64,000 nt of DNA, from contig JARZZO010000001.1 of NCBI GenBank assembly GCA_030544215.1, forward strand, positions 39,211,670-39,275,669, given 5' to 3'. A model generated the notes under the pieces. It did not search any database. It was not told the DNA's origin and saw nothing but the letters and a program-made list of their open reading frames with translations. Origin of the DNA: Zantedeschia hybrid cultivar. Its lineage: Eukaryota > Streptophyta > Magnoliopsida > Alismatales > Araceae. The first letter of the stretch is position 1, and each line of letters opens with the position of its first letter. Shown piece by piece: positions 31,420 through 40,638 of this stretch. The position numbers and the translations under genes were made by a program.

Positions 31420-32625
31420 GTGATACCAAAGAAGTCTGGATTAATCGTGGTGAGAAATGATAAAGGTGAAGAAATGCCCACTAGGCTGACCACGGGGTGG
31501 AGAGATTGCATCGATTACAGAAAATTGAATACAATGACAAAGAAAGATCATTTCCCACTCCTGTTTATTGATCAGATTTTGGAAAAACTAGCGGGTCAGA
31601 AATATTTTTGCTTTCTAGATGGGTATTCAGGTTACAATCAAGTGGCTATTTATCCAGAAGATCAAGAAAAGACCACATTCACTTGCCCATATAGCACATT
31701 TGCTTTCTTAAGAATACCATTTGAACTATGTAATGCACCATCAACTTTCCAAAGATGCATGTTGGCAATCTTTTGGGACATGGTGGGAGAGTTCCTTGAA
31801 GTATTTATGGATGATTTTTCACTATTTAGGGACTCATTTGAGATTTATCTAAAAATTTTGAAAAAAGTGCTTGGAAGATGCATAGAGACCAATTTGGTTC
31901 TAAGTTGGGAGAAGAGTCATTTCATGGTAAAAAGAAGGCATAGTTTTGGGTCATATAGTTTTTGGAAGAGGTATTGAGGTGGACAAAGCAAAGGTTAACC
32001 TAATTTCCAATCTTCCTCCACCTACCTCGGTAAAGCAAATTCGATCCTTTCTAGGCCATCCCGGCTTCTATTGCTGGTTCATTAAGAACTTCTCTCAAAT
32101 TGCTCTACCATTAACACTTCTCTTAGCCAAAGATGTCCCATTCCATCTTGATGAACGATGCTTAGAGGCATTCAAATATTTTAAGGGGGCTCTGATCAAG
32201 GCTCCCATTCTTCAATCTCCTTATTGGTCCTTGCCCTTTGAAATAATGTGCGATGCTTCTGATTATGTTATGGGGGCAGTACTGGGACAAAGAATCAATA
32301 AAAAGGTCATGGTGATTTATTATGCAAGTCGTACACTTGTATATGCTCAGATGAACTATACCACCATAGAGAAGGAATTGTTAGCTATCGTTTTTGCCCT
32401 GGAAAAATTTTGTTCCTACCTTTTGGGGGCAAACATGATAATTTATTATGATCACTCGGCATTGAAATATTTGTTAACCTAGAAAGATGCCAAACCAAGA
32501 TTAATCAGGTGGATCCTACTCCTCCAAGAATTTGATTTGGAGATTTAGGACAAAAAGGAATTCGAGAATGTGGTAGCTGACCATCTCTCCCGAATCATGA
32601 TTTCAGATAATGAACCAATGAAAGA
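31420..32625 (+). pseudogene. A1 RT and RNase H, frame-shifted
   Basis: RT motifs: WRDCIDYRKLN, FLDGYSGYNQVAI, IPFELCNAPSTF (usually PFGLCNAP) and the catalytic FMDD in LEVFMDDFSLF. A frameshift at about 31945 moves to the frame GHIVFGRGIEVDKAKV. RNase H follows: MCDASDYVMGAVLGQ, YTTIEKELLAIVFALEKF and DHSALKYLLT, then a stop at 32480-32482 and the tail ADHLSRI near 32577. FMDD fits Athila. Multiple lesions make it inactive. Confidence 0.82.
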
Positions 32626-32735
32626 TTCATTCCTTGATGAACATCTATTGGCCATATCTCACACTTCACCACCATGGTATGCACATATTGTGAATTTTAA
32701 GGTGACATGTCAACTTCCTCAAGGATAGACAATAA

Positions 32736-33940
32736 ATGAAAAAGATAAATTCTTCTCAAGAGAAGTATTATTTTAGGGAAGACCCTGAACTCTTTAAAAT
32801 TTGTCCAGATCAAATCATCCATACATGTGTCCCTAAAGAAGAACAACGAAGTGTCTTAAACTTTTGCCACAACCTTGCTTGTGGAGGACATTTCTCAAGA
32901 AAGAAAATTGCAGCAAAAGTTCTACAAAGTGGTTTCTATTGGCCCACACTTTTCAAAGATGTATATGAGTTCAATAAAACGTGCTTAAGATGTCAAGCTA
33001 TTGGGAACATGGCCAGAAGAGATATGATGCCCCTCAATCCAATCCTAGTTGTTGAAATTTTTGATGTTTGGGGAATAGATTTCGTGGGCCCTTTTCCACC
33101 ATCCTTTGGATACAGATATACCTTGGTGGCAGTGGATTATGTCTCTAAATGGATTGAAGCAATAGCCACTCAGACCAATGATCATAAGGTGGTAATGAAA
33201 TTTGTTCAGAAGAACATGTTTTCTAGGTTCGAATGGCCCAAAGCTATCATTAGTGATGGGGATTTGCATGTCACTCATTTCCAATTTCGAGTATTACACA
33301 AAAGATATGGGATTACTCATAAGCTTTCTACCCTTACCATCCCCAAACTAGTGGCCAAGTGGAAATATCCAATAAAGAAATAAAAAATATATTGCAAAAG
33401 TCTGTTAGGCCTGATAGAAAAGATTGGTCCGAAAGGTTGGATGAAACTTTGTGGGCCTATCGGACTGCATACAAAACTCCTATTGGCATGTCACCATATA
33501 GGCTAGTGTTTGGAAAAGCCTGCCATCTCCCAATGGAATTAGAACATAGAGCATATTGGGCTATCAAACAAGTCAATCTTGACCTAGCCTAAGCCGGTTC
33601 ACATAGAACCTTACAATTGAGTGAATTAGATGAAATGCACAATGAAGCATATGAGAATTTAAAAATCTATAAAGCCAAGACTAAAACTTTTCATGACAAA
33701 CATATTGTGAGGAAATCTTTCCATCCTAACCAAAAAGTCTCACTATTTAACTCTAGGTTGCATTTATTTCCTAGGAAATTGAAATCAAGATGGGATGGGC
33801 CATTCTTGGTAATTAAAGCATTTGACCATGGTGCGGTCAAGATCATGAATCCGAAAAATGGACAGACATTTACTGTTAATGGGCAACACTTAAAACCTTA
33901 CATTGAAAACCTTCAAAATTGTCTATTGGAATCCATGTAG
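32736..33940 (+). pseudogene. A1 integrase, frame-shifted
   Basis: Zinc-binding HHCC: HNLACGGH ... CLRCQ. Core: D in WGIDFVGPF, D in IISDGDLHV; the E lies in QVEISNKE after a frameshift near 33355. The C-terminal frames 33359-33592 and 33617-33940 carry LWAYRTAYKTPIGMSPY, FGKACHLPMELEH and WDGPFLVIKAFDHGAVKI. They end with TAG 33938-33940. The D-to-G context in the second motif (DGDLHV for the usual DGG(S/T)HF) is altered. Confidence 0.82.
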
Positions 33941-35135
33941 CTAAGTGATGCACAATAAACATGCTTTCGTCTGGCTGAAGATGTTAAACTTAGTGCTTAT
34001 TGGGAGGCAACCCAATCTCCTCATTTTTATTCTAATTATTTTATTTCCTTTTTAGGAAATTGAGATCATCCACATTGGTGTACATGGAGAAGCCTCTCCT
34101 ATACCTTAAGTTGTATCTTTCCTCATTATGGATTTCATGTTAATAATTCTTTCCATTACTATGCCATTGAGGACAATTTCATTTAAGTTGGGGGGAAAAA
34201 TCATAGTGCATATTGAATAATCGTTTAAAATGAACAAAATTTTTGAAAAAATCTTCATTTTTCACACAAAATTTTCAAAAATTTCTTCATTTTTACACTC
34301 CAACAAAAATTCTTATCTATATACTTCATCTAAAGAGTCTTAATCTATATTGAGTTAGGAAATTGAGTAAAAGTTTGAATTAATCCCCCTCTCCACAAAG
34401 AGTCACAACGGGATGATTTTCACACACACACGGTAACTTGGAAAGAGTGGAAGATCCTAAAAGTACAGAGTTGCTGGAGCTGACCAGAAGTGTAGGATTA
34501 CCCATGTAGTTTTTATTTTTAGGTCAAACGAAAAGGAGGTTAGGATTCGTAATAGGAGACCAATCCGCTTAACACTCTACGGAGGCGGCCATCTCGAAAA
34601 AAGGGCAATTAGAAGCATGAAAATCAAATAAATATGCTTCAAAAGAGCCAAAGGAAGGACGGTGGCAAAAAATACGCTCCCTCCCCTCAAGCAAAGTAAA
34701 AAGGGTGGCAAAAAGTACGCACTCTCAAAACACAACCAAATGAAAAAAAAACAATCACGCTAAATCAAAAAGTCCTTCACAACAAAATAAGACAAAATCT
34801 TAAAAAGTGTTGAGTTGGTGCGAGAACCGAAAAGTGGGCCTAGCCAACTAATTTGGAGATCTCTTTTTTCTCTCTCCCCTGGGTAGTTCTTCACCAAAGG
34901 TCAGCGAAGGCAACGATATACCAAACAGGATAGAAATGAACTCCAAGCACCTCAAATGATATGCACAATCACCTATCTTGATTCCAAGTATAGTGGGTGG
35001 GAAAATGAAAGACATTAATTCAAATTGCCTACCATTTGCAATAGATATCCTTTAAAATGAAATTTGATTCTTTTTACTAATCATGGTAGTCCTAATTTTT
35101 CAAATGATTGCATTGCTAAGGAACTAGCAATGATT
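33941..35135 (+). other. A1 3' region without an envelope-like ORF
   Basis: 1.2 kb of non-coding sequence. It contains an internal tract AAGTTGGGGGGAAAAA near 34178, resembling the real polypurine tract at 35136. Many Athila elements have an envelope-like ORF here; none is visible in any frame. Confidence 0.6.
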
Positions 35136-35146
35136 AAGTTGGGGGA
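35136..35146 (+). other. A1 polypurine tract
   Basis: AAGTTGGGGGA directly precedes the 3' LTR start TGCGATAAG. It would prime plus-strand synthesis. Confidence 0.75.
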
Positions 35147-35429
35147 TGCGATAAGTACACCTTTTTAGATAAACAATAGATGAATTTACACATTATACTA
35201 TCAATTTTATATACAAAATCACATGGAATGAAAGATAAATCGATTATGTTTTTAAAATATTAAATTTGCAAAATTCGAATGTCAAATATCATCATTTCAT
35301 GGATTAAGTAAGTGTGATAATTTCATTTCCAATAAGAATTTCTCGGCAATGATTTAATATATATTTGAATAATTTATTGATTGCCGCATGAACTTAAATG
35401 CTATTTTATGTGGATATTGGACATGAGCA

Positions 35430-35494
35430 AGTAGATGGCAAAGTGGTTAGACCACTTGGACTTTAGCGAAGTGACCAGGGTTCTAATCCTGGCA
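35430..35494 (+). repeat. tRNA-like (SINE-head-like) segment in the A1 3' LTR
   Basis: An A-box-like TGGCAAAGTGG (35436-35446) and a B-box-like GGTTCTAATCC (35479-35489) are separated by 32 bases. The T-arm stem CCAGG/CCTGG (35475-35479/35488-35492) is perfect, and an imperfect anticodon-like arm CTTGG-ACTTTAG-CGAAG lies between. It lacks a proper acceptor stem, so it is a tRNA-derived relic and not a tRNA gene. It is unusual inside an LTR. Confidence 0.6.
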
Positions 35495-35726
35495 AAAACA
35501 ACATTTTATTTTCGTATTTTATCTTCAACTGGGGCCCACATGCCAACTAAGAGAGAGAGGGAGGAGGGAATCTTGAAATTTAAAAAGAGAGATATTTATT
35601 TCGAAATTCAAAATTCAAAATAGCTTTTATGGGCTTAAAAGAGGATCCTATAATTAAGGGAGAGCTTAATGCAGAAATTGAAACCCCTTTCTCACCTTTT
35701 TGAAATTCAAAAACTCATTTGAAAAC

Positions 35727-35736
35727 TATAAAATAA
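35727..35736 (+). promoter_or_regulatory. A1 LTR TATA box
   Basis: TATAAAATAA in the context AAAACTATAAAATAAAGG. A pyrimidine (CT) tract begins about 100 bp downstream, as in many plant promoters and 5' leaders. Confidence 0.6.
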
Positions 35737-35827
35737 AGGAGAGGGTGGGGGCTCAGGGAGGCCCAAAAATTCACAACTTTGGAATTTTTTAAAACTCTCT
35801 ACAACCACCCCTAGCCGAATCCATCTC

Positions 35828-35960
35828 TCTCCCAATTTTTCTCTCTCTCTGACGCAACTTTCTCTCTCCCCCTCCATCTTCTCTCTCTGTCTCTCTTTTC
35901 CAGTTCGTTCTCTTTCCCCAGTGCTCTCTCTCTCTCTCTCCCGCCTGCTCTCTCTCTTCC
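35828..35960. repeat. CT-rich microsatellite tract in the A1 3' LTR
   Basis: Runs of TCTCTC interrupted by short GC segments. It generates long minus-strand GA-coded frames (RERERE) that are not genes. Similar tracts occur after the TATA box of C1 (40066-40106) and in S2 (62137-62170). Confidence 0.8.
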
Positions 35961-37065
35961 TCGCCACCCGCCAGTGCTGAGCCACGCGTCGGCCACCTCC
36001 CTTGCCCTCGACGCTCGCGCCTGCGAACGGGAATTGTCCGCCACGCAGCAGCACGCAGCAGTTTGCGCCGCTGCACATCGTCGCCCGAGCTAGCCTGCTC
36101 GAGCATGGCGACAATAGCTTTGCCACATGGCGACCCACGAGCGTTCGCGCCGGGCTCCATCGTCGCCCGTGCCAGCCTCTGCCAGCACGCCGCTCTCCGC
36201 CATGCCACGCGGTGCTACGAGGGCGCTTCCCACCCGCCGCCTGCACACGCTTCGCTCCGCACGTCGGTACGAGGCCTGCGTCAACGCCTCCAGCTCGCCC
36301 GTATGGCGCCCGCTGCACTAGTCCACCGCGCCCCTCAGAGCGCTCGTCTGCCTCGAGTTCACTGTGCCCGATACCCATAGAAGCTCCCTACTGCCTGCCA
36401 GCCGAGCCTTCCTCTACGCTAACCGGACCAGTGCGCCGGCCCCTGTCAAGCTTCCTGCCAGCTACTTTTGCTGTGTTATTTGAGTCATTATGTTTGTTTA
36501 TTTGTTTATTTTTATTTTTTTTTGTTGGTTTATTATTCATTGTTGTTCTCCCCTTTCTAAATAGATTGATAGTGTTTAGTAATTAGTTTATTCCTGCTAA
36601 ACATTTTTGCAGAATAATAATGAAACCAAAAGTGTTGATTTTATGATTTTTTTCCCTTACTCTCCATTTGTTTGTGTAATCATTACCACTTCTTTTCTAA
36701 AAAAACAAGTTTATTTAGTTAGATGTGCATGTTGTATTTAAGTTCATTAATTAATTAGTGTGGTTTAGGAAATAACTTTTAGAATTAATTAGTTGTTTTC
36801 AAAATCAATCTATTTAGTTAGATCTCTTTTAATCTTTGTCATTTTTTTTATCAATTGATGTGCTATTTAAGTAGGAAGTTAAATTAATTATTCAAATCTC
36901 CACTTGTTTTAAACAACTAAAATCCAAAGTTTTCAAAGTTAAGAATTTACTTCCCTGAGGATTCAACCTGATCTCACCTAAGTGCTACATCCATATTTTT
37001 GTTGAGAATCGGACTTTAAGGTTGATGGTTTTGTGCTTTAACGACAACAATTTAAATACGCATCA

Positions 37066-38792
37066 CAATGCTAGATCATCTGATGAGCCATTGACTCAAG
37101 AACTTGTTCAAGATAATACACAAGAAATTCTCAGATATGGTAGAGTGCCTAAGCAGCCTAAAAGATATGTTGAACATCTCGATGACGGCAAACTAATAGT
37201 GCACTTAAATGAGGATGATGATCCTCAAACCTACCAAAAAGCCATGAATAGTCAAGAATAAGAGAAATGGCAAGAGGCAATGAATAAATTCAATCCATGT
37301 ATGCCAACCAAGTTTGGAACTTGATTAATTTGCTAGAAGGTATAGTACCTATTGGCAGTAAATGGACCTTTAAAAGAAAGATCGGGGTAGATGGATAGAT
37401 TGACACTTACAAGGCAAAGCTGGTAGCGAAAGGGTATCGTCAAAGATAAGGCATTGACTATGATGAAACTTTTTTCCTAGTTGCCATTGTTAGGTTAATT
37501 AGAATACTTCTTGCCATTATTGCATTCTATGATTATGAAATATGGCAAATGGATGTGGAAACAATGTTCCTTAATAGGAACCTTCAAGAAGAAGTGTATA
37601 TGATACAACCTGAATGATTCACTTCCAAAGAACATTCAAGTAAGGTATACAGACTGCAAAGATCTATTTGTGGATTAAAGCAGGTATCACGAACTTGGAA
37701 CTTAAGATTTGATGAAGCAATCAAATCTTATGACTTCATTAAGAATGAAAATGAACCTTGTGTATATAAAAGGACCAGTAGGAATGCAGTTACCTTTTAG
37801 TACTTTACATTGATGACATTCTACTCATTGGGAATGATGTAAGAATGTTGTTATCTGTAAATATATGGTTATCCAAGAACTTCTCTATGAAGGATTTGGG
37901 AGAGGCATCCTATATTCTCGAAATTAGGATCTATAGAGATAGATCTAAAAGGATGCTCGGATTATCCCAATCCATGTACATAAACACCATAGTCAAAAGG
38001 TTTAGCATGAAAAATTCCAAGAGAGGTCTCATTACGATGAGACAAGGAATTTATCTTTTTAAAGGAATGCCTCCCAAGACATTTGAAGAGAAAGCATACA
38101 TGGATAGAGCTCCTTATGCTTCGGCAATAAGATCTATCATGTATGCAATGCTATGTACTAGGCCTGATATGGCACATCCACTAAGTGTCACTAGTAGATA
38201 TCAGGCTAATCCAAGGGACTAATAGTGGAAGGCAGTAAAATATATCCTTAGATACTTGAGAAGGACTAAGGATCTATTTCTCGTCTATAGAGGAAATGAC
38301 TTGGAACTTCGAGGGTTTACTGACTCGAGCTTGCAGTCGGATATGGATGACAACAAATCCATGTTTGGATTTGTGTTCATGTTAAATGGAGGTGCAGTGA
38401 GTTGGAAAAGTTCCAAACAAGAAACAATTGCAGATTTGACGACCGAAGCAAAATATATTGTTGCAGCTGAAGCGGCTAAAGAGGTGGTTTAGATGAAGAA
38501 GTTCATCTCTACACCTGGAGTAGTCCCAAGCATTTTAGATCTTGTTCCATTATTATATGACAACAATGGGGCAATAGCTCAAGTAAAGGAGCCAAGATCA
38601 CATCAGAAGTCAAAGCACATTTTGAGACGATTTCATCTGATTCATGAGATAATCGTCAGAGGAGATATAGTGGTTGAGAAAGTCTCATCCGAAGATAATG
38701 TTGCAGATCCCTTGACTAAGCCATTGTCTCAAAACAATTTAGAACGTCACCTTAAGTCTATGGGACTTGTACATATGGGTGATTGGCTGTAG
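37066..38792 (+). pseudogene. C1 copia pol (integrase tail, RT, RNase H), broken
   Basis: It begins abruptly at the A1 border in the integrase-RT linker (RYGRVPKQPKRYVEH). RT motifs survive in pieces: YRLQRSICGLKQ, YDFIKNENEPCVYK and, at 37845-38222, NIWLSKNFSMKDLGEASYI and MYAMLCTRPDM. The catalytic YVDD region near 37800 is destroyed by stops. RNase H: NDLELRGFTDSSLQSD (about 38298), SWKSSKQETIADLTTEAKY, and the tail EDNVADPLTKPLSQ ending at TAG 38790-38792. The order gag-int-RT-RH is that of Ty1/copia. The left part lies beyond A1, outside the window. Confidence 0.85.
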
Positions 38793-38794
38793 TC

Positions 38795-38806
38795 CAAGAG
38801 GGAGAA
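38795..38806 (+). other. C1 polypurine tract
   Basis: CAAGAGGGAGAA directly before the 3' LTR start TGATATAATTGGG. Confidence 0.75.
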
Positions 38807-40390
38807 TGATATAATTGGGTGGCCTCAAAGCCAATCATTGTACATTCTAGTTCAAAATATTAATAAAGGCAATCATTTCTTCATTTATAATTCTCGCAAC
38901 TTAACTATCATAATGAAGGTCTGTACACAAATGTATGGGATATTGAATCATGATGAGATCATGATAGTAAGATCAATATTCTTAGTCACTTGTCTTAAAT
39001 AGTTCTCGATCATAGCATATTTGAAGTGGACATTAAATATCCGATAAGATCGACACAGGTTATTTCTGCTCATGCAATGAGGGTAAATGATCTTACATTC
39101 ACTCGTGTGGTGACACTAAGACAAACTTGTGGGTGCTAATTAGAAAATGAGTTCAATGAACATATCTGAATAGAATTCCTAAATGGTCATTATACCTAAT
39201 AGTCAACCAAGGAATTCAATCGTTGCAGTAGCGCAGTTGGTCCTTTGATCTAAGTCACCAATGATACCTTGTTTATAGACCATTGTGACTTGATTCTCTG
39301 GCTTGTGGACTTTAACCATTAGGTCCACGATAGTCAGTTTATCAGATACAGCAGAAAGCTTACGAAGGTAATTAGGTGAACAACAGGGGATCACTCACTC
39401 TTGGTATACCACTAGAGAGAGAATGTCCTATGGATGTGTACACAGAAATCCCTGGCCAGGGTCAACTGAAAGAGATGCCTTTCTATAAGTTAACTGAGTA
39501 CTGGAATCCATCTAAATAATGCGATAAAGGGTTTGACTATGAAACCATATCCTTGCATTATTGGGACATTGGATGAGTGAAGGATTTTATTTGTGCGGTA
39601 TCTGTAAACGAAAAGGTTCAAATAAAGGGAACCGTATCCCTTGTATCTTCTGGGATCATGAGGTAGTGTTTGGTGCCGTTCATGGTCAGAAGGTCAAGTG
39701 GATTAATCATCAGATGATAAACCACTTATTTATTGAATTAATTATTTAATATATGATGTTTAAATAATACTTAATAAATACTAAACTTTAGAATCAGTTC
39801 TAAGTTTAGTGGGCATGAAACCAGATTGATATATGGGCCTGGAGGGTCACATACATAAGAGTTCTCGTGAGACGGTGAGAGATGTTAAATATTATATTTA
39901 TCTAGGTTTTCGTAAAAAGCTGCAGGATAAAATGAATATTTAAATGGAGAATTATCCAAGGCCAAGCTCTTGAATAATCATGAGAAATAAACCTTGTGCT
40001 TATCTATTATTAGTATAAAATAAGGCCCAAGGGGGTGGTGTACGTACACCACAAGCCTAGAGATTTTATCTCTCCTCTCTCTCTCTCTCCCTCTCTCTCT
40101 CTTTAAGAAGATCCCTCTCTCTTCTCAACTGTATGATGGATTTGAGATCGGGTCGACGTACTCAAGCCGAGGAGGAAATCGCATCTACATCAGGAGCTTG
40201 TGTGGATACCTTTAGGGATCGTGCGCGTGCGCGATTACCGAAACGGTTCAATCCACGGGAGATTCGAAACCCCACAAAGGTGAAAAACGATTCTTCCCGT
40301 TACATTTTTATATTCCGTTTTACTATCCCAACAACCCGATACATGGAATCGTTTTAATTTTCCACTGCGTTTTGTCGATTCCTTACAGAA
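38807..40390 (+). mobile_element. C1 3' LTR, right end truncated
   Basis: It starts TGATATAATTGGG after the polypurine tract. It shares blocks with the other copia LTRs: a nested hairpin (ATATTGA/TCAATAT 38940-38946/38973-38979, CATGAT-GAG-ATCATG inside), an enclosing stem TCGATC/GATCGA (39006-39011/39048-39053), a TATAAAAT box at 40014 and a CT tract. It resembles the other LTR ends as far as TTTTCCACTGCG (about 40358), then loses similarity near 40390 without a clean CCAACA end. The exact border is uncertain. Confidence 0.7.
40014..40021 (+). promoter_or_regulatory. C1 LTR TATA box
   Basis: TATAAAAT in TTATTAGTATAAAATAAGG, followed about 50 bp downstream by a CT-rich tract. Confidence 0.55.
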
Positions 40391-40493
40391 GCCGGTCCAC
40401 GTTTGGTAAGCCTCAAAAACACCCTATTTTATGTGTTAAAGTTTCAAATTTGGGGGGGAAAGAGAGCTCCATCACTGGTTCGCGGAACCTGTG

Positions 40494-40557
40494 GTGAATG
40501 GCATCCGGGGTCACTGATGCCTTTTGAAAAGCGTTAGCCTGGCCCGACGCCATTCAA
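40494..40557. repeat. Two 12-10-12 dyads upstream of the plant-mobile-domain gene
   Basis: GTGAATGGCATC (40494-40505) with GATGCCTTTTGA (40516-40527), and TTGAAAAGCGTT (40524-40535) with GACGCCATTCAA (40546-40557). Both spacers are 10 bases and the sites overlap by four bases, as in the T1 leader. Confidence 0.85.
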
Positions 40558-40638
40558 AATGGTGGATAATTCCAGAAAATGTTTTTAGAATTTAATTATT
40601 GATGTCCTGTTAATGATTTTTAATGAATCGCTTGGACA

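Larger units (their letters stand above)
2429..37065 (+). mobile_element. A1: Athila-like Ty3/gypsy element, interrupted by C2 and T1
   Basis: Order of parts: 5' LTR remnant (2429-3103), Asp-type primer site, gag (4152-5872), gag-protease linker to 6193, insertion of T1, then protease/RT/RNase H/integrase (30544-33940), polypurine tract and 3' LTR (35147-37065). The Asp-type primer site, the RNA-binding gag tail with an LRSGK-like motif, and the FMDD polymerase motif fit Athila. No envelope-like ORF is present between integrase and the 3' LTR. Stops and frameshifts in every domain mean it is not functional. Its LTR segments differ by roughly 5-6% by eye, the largest divergence seen in the nest, as expected for the outer element. 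Confidence 0.85.
35147..37065 (+). mobile_element. A1 3' LTR
   Basis: 1919 bp from TGCGATAAG to GCATCA. The end is set by GCATCA at 37060-37065, matching the end of the 5' LTR (3098-3103), with about 13 extra bases just before it. An alternative end near 37048 is possible. Inside are a tRNA-like segment (35430-35494), a TATA box (35727), a CT-rich tract (35828-35960) and a GC-rich block (35980-36380). Confidence 0.82.

Noticed and set aside
33941..35135. Envelope-like ORF of Athila
   Set aside because: No frame of useful length or membrane segment is present.
35430..35494. Functional tRNA gene
   Set aside because: No acceptor stem and an imperfect anticodon arm; kept only as a tRNA-like relic.
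35707..36586. Long frames on both strands in the A1 3' LTR (up to 223 codons)
   Set aside because: The minus-strand frame is GA-repeat (RERERE) and both reflect CT-rich and GC-rich LTR sequence without recognised domains.
40327..40333. CCCAACA as the end of the C1 LTR
   Set aside because: The LTR-like TTTTCCACTGCG block, which lies shortly before the end in S1 and C3, comes after this point, so the LTR continues.
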